Source: Pasteurellaceae bacterium (lineage in GTDB: Bacteria > Pseudomonadota > Gammaproteobacteria > Enterobacterales > Pasteurellaceae). Taken from it: a stretch of DNA of 64,000 nucleotides. The stretch covers positions 97,371 to 161,370 of the forward strand of contig JAUNAB010000002.1 in NCBI GenBank assembly GCA_030527795.1. The letters run 5' to 3'. The position numbers were made by a program, and so were the translations under genes. A model generated the notes under the pieces. It worked only from the letters and a program-made list of their open reading frames with translations. It ran no database searches and had not been told where the DNA came from. Of this stretch, positions 17,723 through 27,292 are shown piece after piece. How positions within the stretch are numbered: the first letter of the stretch is position 1; each line of letters starts with the position of its first letter.

Positions 17723-19306
17723 TTATTCTGCGACATAGGATTCTGTATCTTTTTCGCCTAAAGGTTTAAGCAAAGTAAAAAATAATACGGTGCATAATGC
17801 CGTCAACGCAAAGCCAATATAACAAGATACTTGGTAATCTAAACCGAAACCAATTTTATTATACGCAAGGAAGGTAAAACAAACCGTGCTGATGAAAATC
17901 GCAGGAATTGTCGCCACCCAATGAAATTTATGATAGCGGTATAAATACGCGGCTGCCGTCCAAAGCATCACCATCGCGGTCATTTGATTTGCCCAAGTAA
18001 AATAACGCCATAAAATGGAGAAATCAATATTGGTTACAATACCGCCAATAATAAATAATGGGATTGCAATGACTAAACGTTTCACTAAGCTACGTTGATC
18101 ATAGTGAAAAAATTCCGCAATAATCAAACGTGCCGCACGAAACGCAGTGTCTCCAGAGGTGATCGGTAAAACGACTACACCTAACACAGCGAAGATTCCG
18201 CCCACAAAACCCAAGAAATGCAACGAGCTATCGTACACTACTTTAGACGGTGAACCCTCACTAATTGCTGCTTGTAACGCATCAGGGCTTTGATAAAAAG
18301 ATAACCCGACCATACACCAAATCAACGCAATCACGCCTTCTGCAATCATTGCACCGTAAAAAATGAAACGTCCTTCTTTCTCGTTTTCTGCACAGCGTGC
18401 CATTAATGGCGTTTGTGTCGCGTGGAAGCCCGATAAAGCACCACAAGAGATTGTTAAAAATAACAACGGCCAAATAGGCACATCACCGTGTACTTGGAAG
18501 TTTTGTGTGAATTTAGCCCAAGTTAAACCTTCCCCATCAGCATTGATAGTACGGAAAAATTCAATCGGATCCGTTGCACTAAAATGTGCACTCACTAAGC
18601 CCCACACCATTCCCACGGACATAAAAAGCAATAATGCACCAAAGAATGGATAAATACGCCCAATGATTTTATCAATTGGCAATAATGTCGCTAAAATATA
18701 ATAAACAAAAATAATGACAGTCCAAAGGCTGATAACCGTTGCTTTATCCATCCCCCAAACAGTTAATCCGCCAGCTTCAACCACTTGTTTGATATCTTCA
18801 GCATTATTTACCGACACCGAATTCGCACCATTTAATACATCAACCGTGATGGTACCTAAAAGCTGAGCAGGACTAGACACAAACACCACGCCCACCAACA
18901 ACAGCAACACCACCGCTAAGACATTGATGAACGCCTTAACGGGTAAGCCTAAATATTTCCCCGCTAAATTCGGCATTGATGCACCGTCATTGCGTACGCT
19001 CAACATTCCACAAAAATAATCGTGTACCGCTCCAGCAAAAATGCAACCAAACACAATCCATAGCATTGCTACGGGACCATATAATGCTCCCAGAATTGGA
19101 CCAAAAATAGGACCAGTCCCTGCAATATTGAGTAATTGAATCAGCCAAATTTTAGTTTTTGACATTGGCACATAGTCCACGCCGTCTTGCATTGTATAAG
19201 CTGGCGTCGCTCGTTTTGGATTGATCACAAAAATGCGTTCAATAATACGACCATAAATAAAGTAGCCAAGCAGTAGAATGGCTACACAAAAAAAGAACCA
19301 TAACAT
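17723..19306 (-). CDS. CstA-family (carbon starvation) transporter, short form
   Basis: 527-residue inner-membrane protein with many hydrophobic segments. The N-terminal signatures GTGPIFGPILGALYGPVAML and GMLSVRNDGASMPNLAGKYLG are those of the CstA/BtsT family, which transports peptides or pyruvate. E. coli CstA and BtsT are about 700 residues; this belongs to the shorter form lacking the long C-terminal part. A CRP-like site lies upstream, consistent with starvation control, but the substrate is not predictable. Confidence 0.82.
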   Translation of the reverse strand: MLWFFFCVAILLLGYFIYGRIIERIFVINPKRATPAYTMQDGVDYVPMSKTKIWLIQLLNIAGTGPIFGPILGALYGPVAMLWIVFGCIFAGAVHDYFCGMLSVRNDGASMPNLAGKYLGLPVKAFINVLAVVLLLLVGVVFVSSPAQLLGTITVDVLNGANSVSVNNAEDIKQVVEAGGLTVWGMDKATVISLWTVIIFVYYILATLLPIDKIIGRIYPFFGALLLFMSVGMVWGLVSAHFSATDPIEFFRTINADGEGLTWAKFTQNFQVHGDVPIWPLLFLTISCGALSGFHATQTPLMARCAENEKEGRFIFYGAMIAEGVIALIWCMVGLSFYQSPDALQAAISEGSPSKVVYDSSLHFLGFVGGIFAVLGVVVLPITSGDTAFRAARLIIAEFFHYDQRSLVKRLVIAIPLFIIGGIVTNIDFSILWRYFTWANQMTAMVMLWTAAAYLYRYHKFHWVATIPAIFISTVCFTFLAYNKIGFGLDYQVSCYIGFALTALCTVLFFTLLKPLGEKDTESYVAE

Positions 19307-19392
19307 AAAAAATCCTTAATTTTAAAGGTAAAACAGACCGCGGTATTTAATTCAAATTAAATATCGCGCGCATTCTATGCAGTTGAAAAATT

Positions 19393-19414
19393 AAAGTAAA
19401 TCTGAATTTACTTT
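19393..19414 (-). terminator. AT-rich hairpin, probable terminator of tmcA-DUF5363
   Basis: AAAGTAAAT and ATTTACTTT form a perfect 9-bp stem with a 4-base loop. On the minus strand AATTTTT follows. It lies about 40 bases after the DUF5363 stop and upstream of the CstA-type gene, for which it could instead be an operator. Confidence 0.5.
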
Positions 19415-19437
19415 TGGCACACACTTATTGTTAAAAG

Positions 19438-19453
19438 TATGATCTCTGTCACA
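19438..19453. promoter_or_regulatory. Candidate CRP site upstream of the CstA-type gene
   Basis: TATGA-TCTCTG-TCACA differs at one base from TGTGA-N6-TCACA. It is 132 bases from the transporter start and abuts the DUF5363 stop. CRP control is known for E. coli cstA; here it is inferred. Confidence 0.4.
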
Positions 19454-19455
19454 TT

Positions 19456-19632
19456 TTAGTCTTTATTTTTCTTGTCCGTATTTTCAACTTTCTGACGTTC
19501 TGGATCAAATTTCACGATTGGCACACAACCGCGACAAGTTCCCTGATCAATACCCAATTCATGGCAAAATTTGTCGTATTTTGCTAACACACGTTTAAAC
19601 CAATTTACTTTAGGATCAAATTTCTGCGTCAT
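19456..19632 (-). CDS. DUF5363-like small protein
   Basis: A 58-residue ORF beginning MTQKFDPKVNWFKRVLAKYD with three Cys (CHELGIDQGTCRGCVPIVKF) and a Lys-rich tail. It starts three bases after the tmcA stop and has GAGGAA as ribosome-binding site inside the end of tmcA. The layout WFK-x-VL-x-KYDKFC...G.C..CVP resembles the small Pasteurellaceae DUF5363 family as I remember it. Function unknown; the Cys pattern might bind metal. Confidence 0.7.
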   Translation of the reverse strand: MTQKFDPKVNWFKRVLAKYDKFCHELGIDQGTCRGCVPIVKFDPERQKVENTDKKNKD

Positions 19633-19635
19633 TTT

Positions 19636-21507
19636 TCAATTCCTCTTTTCTATCATTCTTTGTTGTAACATATTTTTTACTTCCCCCCGACAGGCTTGTA
19701 ACCAATTTTTATAACCACCTTGTTGCTTTATTTGCTCAGGATCATTTGGATTTGAACAATAAGCTTTTAATAAGGGGTAAGATTGCTCGTCACTCACCCG
19801 CATAAGACGCTGAATAGCCCCTAAACTTGCCGACAGACCGCGGAAGAAATTGGCAAAATTTTCTAATATCATTTCATCTTGAGCATTTAATTGCCAATCA
19901 ATATTATATGTAAATTGTGGTACAAGAGGATGAAAACTCAATGAGAAATACCGTTCAAAATGGGCTTTTGCTTGCGTTACCAACGCCTTTCCTTGTGGGC
20001 TTAGCCCATACAATGCCAAGGCATTGTAACAACCGCTACTCGCTTCTCTTTGCTCGCCAATATGCACAATTTGAAAACCACAAACTTGCCAAAATTTTAC
20101 AAGCTCAATATCATACCCAAAACTTACGGAAAGAAAATCCACTTGTGTTTGCTCAATTAACCGTTGAACTAGCTTTTGTCCAATGCCGTTACGTTGCCAA
20201 TGCGGTTGCACGGCAATGCGAGAAATTCGTAACGAACGTAATTGACAAGCCTGTGGTAAATGCCATTGCCACGCCAACATTTGTGCAGCTAAGTTGCCAC
20301 GTGGACGGCGTTCGCCACGGCAAATTTGCTCAATCAATGCTTTATCCGTGATTCCCCCTTCTTCAATCAGCCACAATATGCCAATCAACGCATTGGTTGA
20401 TCTTGCCCAGTACAACTGTTGGTGTGGTGCATCAAATAAACGGCGTAAATCCAAAGGGCTAGTACGATAATGGGCTAATGTCAATAAACCATAAAGTTGT
20501 TCAATATTGCTTACCAGTTCAGGTGACGTCAAGGGGGAGACTTGGATACATTCATTCGGCAAAAAAGGGGATTGCACAAGATGATCTTCACAATCATTCA
20601 ATAATAAACTATCAATAAATTGCTCTAAGGGATCGTTTTCCACCCAACGTAACGACAAATTCAATTCAAAATGCTGAAAAGAACGCGTTAACCGCGGTTT
20701 AAATTTAAGTAGAAATCCTCTTCCCGTGCCTTCATAACTCTGTAATGTGGTACTAAATACCAAATGGCGAAAGGTTTGAGTAAATGCCGATAACGTTGCC
20801 AGTGGAATCATTGCCGCTTCATCAACCAGTAACCAGTCCTGTGCAAATTGCTCACTATTTTGTTGAATTTGTGCATAAAGCTCATCGGGTGCAATAAATA
20901 AAACCTGTTGCTCGGCAAATTTGAACAAATTTTTGCCCGCGGTTTTATTGGCAAGGGTAACAATCACACGCTGCCCTAATTTCGCTAATTCCGCGGTCAA
21001 AAAACCGAGCAACGTGGATTTGCCTCGCCCACGTTTTGCTGTCAACAAGTAAATCTCAGATTGTTGCTGTAAAATTTGCTTGATAATGTGTTGCTGCTCC
21101 GCATTTGGTGTCGGTGCTAAATCAGAAGGTAAGATAATATCTGTCGATGATTGGCAATAAGAATCATCCGTAGAAATAAGATAATGCTGTAATTTTTGTC
21201 TAAAAAAACGATCAAAATTGGGGGTGAAAATCGGTTGGCGTTCGCCACTCCAACGCAAACTGTCCTGATCGCAACGAGGCTCCGTTGGCAACGCCAAATG
21301 TAGCGTTCCACCAGCTCGCAATGTTCCCACTGCAATGGCTAAGGCATCTAAATTTAAGCCTTCGCGTGCATCATAATAAATACTAGAAAATTCTTGCCCC
21401 AATAACTGCTTGGCTTGATGAAAATTAGTTGACGATAAACAAACACAATCAGCAGAAAGCTCAATGGGCGGTTTATCATAATATACCACTAATTGACGAG
21501 CTAACAT
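19636..21507 (-). CDS. tmcA: tRNA(Met) cytidine acetyltransferase TmcA
   Basis: 623-residue enzyme that makes N4-acetylcytidine at the wobble base of elongator tRNA-Met, using ATP and acetyl-CoA. It has an N-terminal DUF1726-type domain, an RNA-helicase-like module with P-loop TAKRGRGKSTLLG and Walker B LLVDEAA, a GNAT domain (ISRIAVQPHWQRNGIGQKLV) and a tRNA-binding tail. It abuts ybeY, whose stop immediately precedes this start, so both are probably one RNA-maturation operon with the small DUF5363 gene. Confidence 0.93.
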   Translation of the reverse strand: MLARQLVVYYDKPPIELSADCVCLSSTNFHQAKQLLGQEFSSIYYDAREGLNLDALAIAVGTLRAGGTLHLALPTEPRCDQDSLRWSGERQPIFTPNFDRFFRQKLQHYLISTDDSYCQSSTDIILPSDLAPTPNAEQQHIIKQILQQQSEIYLLTAKRGRGKSTLLGFLTAELAKLGQRVIVTLANKTAGKNLFKFAEQQVLFIAPDELYAQIQQNSEQFAQDWLLVDEAAMIPLATLSAFTQTFRHLVFSTTLQSYEGTGRGFLLKFKPRLTRSFQHFELNLSLRWVENDPLEQFIDSLLLNDCEDHLVQSPFLPNECIQVSPLTSPELVSNIEQLYGLLTLAHYRTSPLDLRRLFDAPHQQLYWARSTNALIGILWLIEEGGITDKALIEQICRGERRPRGNLAAQMLAWQWHLPQACQLRSLRISRIAVQPHWQRNGIGQKLVQRLIEQTQVDFLSVSFGYDIELVKFWQVCGFQIVHIGEQREASSGCYNALALYGLSPQGKALVTQAKAHFERYFSLSFHPLVPQFTYNIDWQLNAQDEMILENFANFFRGLSASLGAIQRLMRVSDEQSYPLLKAYCSNPNDPEQIKQQGGYKNWLQACRGEVKNMLQQRMIEKRN

Positions 21508-21975
21508 TTAGATTTCATCAGCAATATAAGGATCAGCAAAGCCTAAATCGGTCATAATTTGTGTTTCTAGGCTTTCCATTTCTTCTGCTTCGGCTTCATC
21601 AATATGATCATAACCAAGTAAATGCAAACTACCGTGAACAATCATATGCGCCCAGTGAGCAAGTAAGGGTTTTCCTTGTTCGGCAGCTTCGCGTTCCACC
21701 ACTTGACGACAAATCACTAAATCGCCCAATAACGGCAACTCCACTTCATCAGGGCATTCAAAAGGGAAAGAAAGTACATTAGTTGGGCGATCTTTGCCGC
21801 GGTAAGTTAAATTCAAATGATGACTTTCCATCTCATCTACGATCCGCACGGTCATCTCAATATCATCACGACTCGCACGCACCGCACGGCTCGCCCATTG
21901 CTCAATTTGTGCTAAGCTCGGTAAATTTTCACTGTTCTCTGTTGCAATTTGCAAATCAACCAACACGGGATTCAT
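21508..21975 (-). CDS. ybeY: Endoribonuclease YbeY
   Basis: 155-residue metal-dependent RNase for 16S rRNA maturation and ribosome quality control. The zinc-binding motif [11 protein letters not shown] is complete and the upstream NVLSFPFE segment is also conserved. It is first in a ybeY-tmcA-DUF5363 run with no gaps. Confidence 0.95.
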   Translation of the reverse strand: MNPVLVDLQIATENSENLPSLAQIEQWASRAVRASRDDIEMTVRIVDEMESHHLNLTYRGKDRPTNVLSFPFECPDEVELPLLGDLVICRQVVEREAAEQGKPLLAHWAHMIVHGSLHLLGYDHIDEAEAEEMESLETQIMTDLGFADPYIADEI

Positions 21976-22076
21976 TTCATTTTATTCCTATTTGCGATAA
22001 AACGTGCCATTCCAACAAAGCACAAATTTTATCGGTTAAACCTCAGTCTGTATCCGCTATTTTACCGTAATAATGT

Positions 22077-22119
22077 AAACCGCGGCCAAAAATTTAAGCC
22101 TTTTTTTGACGGCGGTTTT
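22077..22119. repeat. Degenerate uptake-core pair upstream of ybeY
   Basis: Left AACCGCGGCC and right GACGGCGGTTT flank a 22-base spacer with TTTAAGCC and a T-tract. Its orientation points rightward, yet no plus-strand gene ends here, so terminator use is not obvious. Confidence 0.65.
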
Positions 22120-22206
22120 CTAAGGACTCAAACTTATTATTTTATTCAAATACCTTTTTAGCTGAGCTTGATGATTTATTTTAATGAAATACGCCACAAA
22201 AGAAAC

Positions 22207-22250
22207 AAAAACCGCGGTCAAAAAAAGGCTTAAATTTTTGGCCGCGGTAT
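22207..22250. repeat. Uptake-core pair after mglC; likely mgl operon terminator
   Basis: ACCGCGGTCAAAA and TTTTTGGCCGCGGT are inverted around AAAGGCTTAAA, 14 bases past the mglC stop. It is the second pair within 130 bases; between the two I see nothing else. Confidence 0.75.
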
Positions 22251-22263
22251 TTTTCCTCAATAA

Positions 22264-23271
22264 TTATTTTTTCTTCGCGTATTTTAACGAGTCAATCGCT
22301 ACCGCCAAGATAATAATGCTACCTTTGATGATATATTGCCAATACGGGTTAACGCCAATGTAGGTTAAACCATAGTTGATAACCGTAAAAATTAGCACTC
22401 CAGTTACTACGCCAATAATTGTTCCGACACCACCCGCGAAAGAAACACCACCAACCACACAAGCGGCAATCGCATCCATTTCATACATAAAGCCAAGGTT
22501 ATTGGTTGCACTACCAATCCGCCCCGCTTCGAGCATACCACCAAACGCGTAAAACACCCCCGCAAGCATATAAATCACTAAGAGATTACGGGTTACATTC
22601 ACGCCTGACACGCGGGCAGCTTCAGGGTTTCCACCAATAGCAAAGATATTTTTACCGAAGCGTGTTTTATTCCATAACACCCACATCACGATCGTGGCTA
22701 AAATAGCGTAAATGGTAATATAGGATAATTTGAAGGTACCAAAGCGGAAAAAGCCTTGTGCAAAACTTGAAAAGTTTTCGCTAAAGCCTGCGATTGGCGA
22801 ACCACCAACACCGTCATAATACAATGAATTCACACCATAAACGATGATCATCGTTCCCATTGTGGCAATAAATGGCGTCACATTCAGCACCGCGATAACA
22901 AAACCATTAATTAAGCCAATCAACGCACCAATTAGACACACCACCAAAATAACCACAGGGATAGGGATATTAGGTAAATCAGGGAACACACGGTTCATAT
23001 TATCCATTGCTTGTAGCATTGTTGCCGATACTACCGCAGCTAAGCCCACTTGACGCCCTGCAGATAAATCCGTTCCTTGCACCACCAGCAAGCCTGCAAT
23101 CCCTAATGCGATAATTAAACGCACCGAAGATTGCGTGAGAATATTACTAAAGTTAATCAGATTAAGAAAAGTGGGATCTTGGGCAATAATGACCCCAAGT
23201 AAGATTAATAAAACAAAATAAATCGCATTTTGTTTAAAAAAATCAAAGGTTTTGTTTTTTTGTGCAGCCAT
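22264..23271 (-). CDS. mglC: Galactose/methyl-galactoside ABC transporter permease MglC
   Basis: 335-residue inner-membrane permease with about ten hydrophobic segments, collinear with E. coli MglC (336). Typical motifs include GTDLSAGRQVGLAAVVSA and AGGVGTIIGVVTGVLIF. It is the last gene of mglBAC, 21 bases after mglA. Confidence 0.96.
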   Translation of the reverse strand: MAAQKNKTFDFFKQNAIYFVLLILLGVIIAQDPTFLNLINFSNILTQSSVRLIIALGIAGLLVVQGTDLSAGRQVGLAAVVSATMLQAMDNMNRVFPDLPNIPIPVVILVVCLIGALIGLINGFVIAVLNVTPFIATMGTMIIVYGVNSLYYDGVGGSPIAGFSENFSSFAQGFFRFGTFKLSYITIYAILATIVMWVLWNKTRFGKNIFAIGGNPEAARVSGVNVTRNLLVIYMLAGVFYAFGGMLEAGRIGSATNNLGFMYEMDAIAACVVGGVSFAGGVGTIIGVVTGVLIFTVINYGLTYIGVNPYWQYIIKGSIIILAVAIDSLKYAKKK

Positions 23272-23292
23272 AATTTAATCCTTCTGCCAATG

Positions 23293-24825
23293 TTATAAAT
23301 ATTTTGCCGCAAGCTGTAAAATTTCTTGTTGCGAAGTGTGAGCGGTTTCTACAATGCCAGCCACGCGACCATTACTCATAACTAAAATGCGATCGGTGAT
23401 ACCAAGTAATTCTGGCATTTCTGAAGAAATAATAATGATCCCTTTATCCCGTTGTGCAAGTTGCATAATCAGTTGATAAATCTCGTATTTTGCCCCGACA
23501 TCAATACCACGAGTCGGTTCATCAAGCATAAGAATTTCGGGTTGCGTCAAAAGCCAACGCCCAATAATCACTTTTTGTTGATTGCCACCAGACAATGATC
23601 CAATACTGGTTTTATGCGAAGGGGTTTTTACATTCATTGAATCAATCACCCATTGTGTATCACTTCGCATTTTCTTATTGCTCAATAATTTCCACGAGGT
23701 TAAATAAGATTTCATATTTGAAATTAATGAATTAAATTCAATGCTCAAATTAGAATAAATCCCCGTGGAACGACGTTCTTCGGTGACTAAAGCAAACCCA
23801 TTATCAATGGCTTCAAGGGCGGTATGGTTTCTCACTTCCTTACCATTTAAACAAATGGTGCCTCGTTGTTTTTCTCGTACACCAAAAATGGTTTCCACAA
23901 TATCGGTACGTTTTGCACCGACTAAACCTGCGATACCTAAGATCTCACCTTTTCTCAGTTCAAAACTGACATCTTGAATAGAAGGTTGGTTTAATGCGGT
24001 TAGCCCTTCAACTTTTAAAATCACTTCTTTTGGCTCATTGACTTTAGGCGGAAAACGCTGTGTTAATTCCCGTCCAACCATCATTGCAACAATGCTATCC
24101 ATTGTCGCACCAGCAACTGGCACGGTATTAATCCATTTACCATCACGTAAAATTGTAATTTCATCGCAGATTTTGAAAATTTCGTCCATTTTGTGAGAAA
24201 TATAAATAATCCCACAACCGCGGTCTTTTAATTTTTGAATAATTTTAAATAAATGCTCAACTTCTTTTTCCGATAAGGAAGATGTTGGTTCATCCATAAT
24301 GACAATTTTGGCATTATAAGAAAAGGCTTTCGCAATCTCGATCATCTGCATTTGTGATACGGAAAGCTCGGCAACTTTTTGCCGCGGATCAATATCAATA
24401 TCCAATTCATCAAAGATCGCTTTCGTATCGCGATACATCTTACCGTGATCAACAAAAATACCTTTTAATGGATAACGCCCTAGCCATAAGTTATCCATCA
24501 CACTACATTGACGAACTAAATTTAATTCTTGATGCACCATAGAAATGCCGTTTTCTAACGCTTCTTTGGACGTTTTAAAATTCACATCTTGACCTAAAAA
24601 TTTAATTTCGCCTTCATCTTTGCTATAAATTCCAAATAAGCACTTAAGCAAAGTAGATTTGCCCGCACCATTTTCGCCCATTAACGCATGTACCGAGTGA
24701 GAACGAACCGTTAAATTCGCTTGATCTAATGCTTTCACACCTGGGAAAGATTTACTCACATTGAGCATAGTGAGTAATATATCATCTTGATGATTGCTGA
24801 TTTGGTTGGCTTGCTGTGCAGTCAT
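23293..24825 (-). CDS. mglA: Galactose/methyl-galactoside ABC transporter ATPase MglA
   Basis: 510-residue ATPase with two ABC domains. The first has Walker [13 protein letters not shown] and signature [14 protein letters not shown]. The second has a degenerate P-loop region (GLVGAKRTD), [14 protein letters not shown] and [13 protein letters not shown], as usual in MglA/RbsA. ATG 24825 is preferred to a GTG four codons upstream because GAGG lies six bases before it. A hairpin separates it from mglB. Confidence 0.95.
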   Translation of the reverse strand: MTAQQANQISNHQDDILLTMLNVSKSFPGVKALDQANLTVRSHSVHALMGENGAGKSTLLKCLFGIYSKDEGEIKFLGQDVNFKTSKEALENGISMVHQELNLVRQCSVMDNLWLGRYPLKGIFVDHGKMYRDTKAIFDELDIDIDPRQKVAELSVSQMQMIEIAKAFSYNAKIVIMDEPTSSLSEKEVEHLFKIIQKLKDRGCGIIYISHKMDEIFKICDEITILRDGKWINTVPVAGATMDSIVAMMVGRELTQRFPPKVNEPKEVILKVEGLTALNQPSIQDVSFELRKGEILGIAGLVGAKRTDIVETIFGVREKQRGTICLNGKEVRNHTALEAIDNGFALVTEERRSTGIYSNLSIEFNSLISNMKSYLTSWKLLSNKKMRSDTQWVIDSMNVKTPSHKTSIGSLSGGNQQKVIIGRWLLTQPEILMLDEPTRGIDVGAKYEIYQLIMQLAQRDKGIIIISSEMPELLGITDRILVMSNGRVAGIVETAHTSQQEILQLAAKYL

Positions 24826-24841
24826 ACTCCACCTCACAAAA

Positions 24842-24861
24842 AAGGGGGAAAACTCCCCCTT
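24842..24861 (-). terminator. Partial terminator/attenuator between mglB and mglA
   Basis: On the minus strand AAGGGGGA-GTTT-TCCCCCTT is followed by TTTT. An 8-bp GC-rich stem between the binding-protein gene and the ATPase gene is a common way to make more MglB than MglA and MglC. Confidence 0.75.
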
Positions 24862-24877
24862 GGGTATGTTGATAATA

Positions 24878-25879
24878 TTATTTTAAGAAAGCAGATAAGT
24901 TATCTTTATCAATACCGACATAAGGAATACGCACAACACGATCTTGCAATTTCCATTGAGTACCTTCTGTTGCAGATTTGCCATTTGCTAAATTATTTGC
25001 AATTTCCACCACCGCTTTGCCTTGAGTGACACCATCATTTAATACCGTACCTGCTAACTCACCTTTTTTGATAAGTTGTAATGCTTCAGGTAACGCATCA
25101 ACACCGAAAATTGGCAATTTCTTACCGTGGGCTTTGGTGGCTTCTAATGCACCCAGTGCCATTCCATCATTATTTGAAATAATGACTTCAATCTCATTGG
25201 CTTTTGCACTGGACAACCACGCATCCACTTTATCTTTCGCCATTGCCGCATCCCATAATGCCGCATCTAAGAATAATTGCTCAGTTTGGATACCTTGTTT
25301 ATTTAATTCTTCAATCACATATTTTGTGCGAGCTTCCGCATCAGGATGACCTGGTTCCCCTTTTAATAAAACAAATTGAATTTTACCGTCTTTATTTAAA
25401 TCAAGAGCAGGATTGGCTTTCCATTGTTTTGCAATTAAATCACCTTGAATAATGCCTGATTCTTTTGGATCCGTACCAACATAATATGCGTTTTCATAAG
25501 AACCAATCGCCTTCGGACCAGGATCTTTATTAAAGAAAATAACAGGAATATTGTCAGGTTTAGCTTTGCCAATAATGGTTGGTGCCGCAGATGGATCCAC
25601 TAAATTAATCGCTAAGGTTTTTACGCCTTTCGCTAATAAATTATCAACCTGATCATTTTGGATTGATTGTGCATTTTGTGAGTCATTCATTAACAATTTC
25701 ACATCAGGAAATTGTTTTGCATTTTTTTCAATTTCTTTACGCATTAAAGACATAAAGTTATCATCATATTTATAAATCGTAACGCCAACACGCACTTCAT
25801 CTTTTGCTTGTGCCGCAGTACTCATCCCCATACTTAAGCCTATCGCTAAAGCAATGGCACTTAATGCTGTTTTTTTCAT
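24878..25879 (-). CDS. mglB: D-galactose-binding periplasmic protein MglB
   Basis: 333-residue precursor from ATG 25879, which follows GGAGAAACT; a frame extension upstream would spoil the signal peptide [20 protein letters not shown]...AQA. The mature part opens [20 protein letters not shown]. The calcium-site segment [27 protein letters not shown] matches GBP. It binds galactose or glucose in the periplasm for MglAC. Confidence 0.95.
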   Translation of the reverse strand: MKKTALSAIALAIGLSMGMSTAAQAKDEVRVGVTIYKYDDNFMSLMRKEIEKNAKQFPDVKLLMNDSQNAQSIQNDQVDNLLAKGVKTLAINLVDPSAAPTIIGKAKPDNIPVIFFNKDPGPKAIGSYENAYYVGTDPKESGIIQGDLIAKQWKANPALDLNKDGKIQFVLLKGEPGHPDAEARTKYVIEELNKQGIQTEQLFLDAALWDAAMAKDKVDAWLSSAKANEIEVIISNNDGMALGALEATKAHGKKLPIFGVDALPEALQLIKKGELAGTVLNDGVTQGKAVVEIANNLANGKSATEGTQWKLQDRVVRIPYVGIDKDNLSAFLK

Positions 25880-25957
25880 AATCAGTTTCTCCATTAGAGA
25901 TGTATTCGTAACAAAGTAGAATGACAAAATTAAAACGCGTTATTTCACCTATAAAAA

Positions 25958-25992
25958 AGGTTATGCCCAAATAACGATATTGAGCATAACCT
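25958..25992 (-). terminator. galS terminator overlapping the mgl promoter
   Basis: AGGTTATGC and GCATAACCT are perfect 9-bp arms with a 17-base loop; on the minus strand the distal arm is followed by TTTTTT. It comes after galS, but a class II CRP geometry (CRP site at 26010-26025) would put the mglB -10 (TATGCT) in the first arm and the start in the loop near 25976. Confidence 0.55.
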
Positions 25993-26009
25993 CTTTTTAT
26001 TTAAAATAC

Positions 26010-26025
26010 TGTGATCTCATTCACA
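26010..26025. promoter_or_regulatory. CRP site upstream of mglB
   Basis: TGTGA-TCTCAT-TCACA is a perfect consensus CRP half-site pair. It lies four bases from the GalS operator and about 41 bases from the inferred mglB start point. Confidence 0.8.
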
Positions 26026-26029
26026 TTTA

Positions 26030-26043
26030 TGAAAACGATTACA
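26030..26043. promoter_or_regulatory. GalS/GalR operator upstream of mglB
   Basis: TGAAAACGATTACA fits the LacI-family galactose operator TGnAAnCGnTTnCA at every fixed position. It sits just after the galS stop, in front of mglBAC. Confidence 0.75.
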
Positions 26044-26050
26044 TTTCAAT

Positions 26051-27067
26051 TTAAGTTTCCTCTCCTAACGCCACTTTTGCGACGGAAAAACGGCGTACTA
26101 AGGTTGGATTAAACTGTAAATACTTTGGTTCAATAATCGTTTTATCAACTAAATTTAACGCTAATGTTGTTGCATAATTTGCCATTAAATCAATAGGATA
26201 ATGAATTGTTGTTAATTTCGGAATTAAATAACGTGCAATAGGCATATCATCAAAACCAATCACTGAAAATTGATTTGGTACCAAAATATTATTTTCATTT
26301 AATACCGATAAAGCCCCCGCTGCCATTGAATCATTGTAAGCCACGACAGCGGTCAAATTTGAATTATAACTGAGTAAGTCAATCATCGCCGCTTCGCCAC
26401 CTTCAAAATCAGGTGAACGGCGTACCATCGCTTGCTCTACAATAGGATATTGGTAATGCTGTAAGGCTTGCAAATAACCATTTTGACGTTCAATCTCATC
26501 GCTAATAACGTGATTTGAGCCAATATAGCCAATATGCTGATGCCCTGCTTTAATCAATGTTTCTGTCGCTAAAAATGTCCCACGCTGATTATCTAAACTA
26601 ATACAACGATGCTCAAAACCTTCAACAACGCGATTAATCACCACCATTCCTGGTACATTACGTAAATATTGTTGCAATATCTTTTCATCTAACGCTTTAG
26701 CGTGCACGACTAAACAATCACATCGTTTACTCAGCAACGTATCAATAGCACGCTGCTCTTTTTCTGCATTATGATACCCCATACCAATCAAAATAGTTTT
26801 GCCGTATTCTGTCGCAACTTCTTCAACGGATTTCACTAGAATTGCAAAAAACGAATCGGTTACATCGGTAACTACTACCCCTATAGTCTCTGAATTCTGC
26901 GAAGCCAACGCTTGAGCGTTTGCATTAGGGGAATAGCCAAGTTGTTTCATTGCAGCTAATACTGCAACCCGTGTTTTCTCCCGAGTAGAAGGATGATGAT
27001 TTAGCACACGTGATACCGTGGCAACAGAAACACCCGCTTGTTTCGCAACATCTCGAATTGTTATCAT
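26051..27067 (-). CDS. galS: LacI-family galactose regulator GalS/GalR
   Basis: 338-residue repressor. The N-terminal helix-turn-helix ([21 protein letters not shown]) and hinge are intact, followed by a periplasmic-binding-protein-like sensor domain with [17 protein letters not shown]. It lies between mglBAC (downstream, same strand) and divergent galTKM, the arrangement in H. influenzae, and both flanks carry matching operators, so it probably represses both in the absence of galactose. Confidence 0.92.
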   Translation of the reverse strand: MITIRDVAKQAGVSVATVSRVLNHHPSTREKTRVAVLAAMKQLGYSPNANAQALASQNSETIGVVVTDVTDSFFAILVKSVEEVATEYGKTILIGMGYHNAEKEQRAIDTLLSKRCDCLVVHAKALDEKILQQYLRNVPGMVVINRVVEGFEHRCISLDNQRGTFLATETLIKAGHQHIGYIGSNHVISDEIERQNGYLQALQHYQYPIVEQAMVRRSPDFEGGEAAMIDLLSYNSNLTAVVAYNDSMAAGALSVLNENNILVPNQFSVIGFDDMPIARYLIPKLTTIHYPIDLMANYATTLALNLVDKTIIEPKYLQFNPTLVRRFSVAKVALGEET

Positions 27068-27203
27068 AAAAATGTCCTGATCAGAGTAAGCTTGTTTATC
27101 ATAAAGGAAATTATCGGTTTTAAAAACGCGATCTATTTAAAATCGCTAATGCCATCACAAAATTTCGCTATTTTGTAAATAAAAAGGATGACAAAGCCAA
27201 ATT

Positions 27204-27219
27204 TGTGATCTAATTAACA
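27204..27219. promoter_or_regulatory. Candidate CRP site upstream of galT
   Basis: TGTGA-TCTAAT-TAACA differs at one base from consensus. It is in the galS-galT divergent gap, 39 bases before the GalS operator. Confidence 0.55.
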
Positions 27220-27257
27220 GTTTCTTTCAGTTAATTTTGCTATTTTTCTCTCAATTT

Positions 27258-27271
27258 TGGAAACGCTTTCA
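27258..27271. promoter_or_regulatory. GalS/GalR operator upstream of galTKM
   Basis: TGGAAACGCTTTCA fits TGnAAnCGnTTnCA at every fixed position, 22 bases before the galT start, where it would overlap the promoter or start of transcription. Confidence 0.75.
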
Positions 27272-27292
27272 TAAAATAGAGAAATAATCTAT

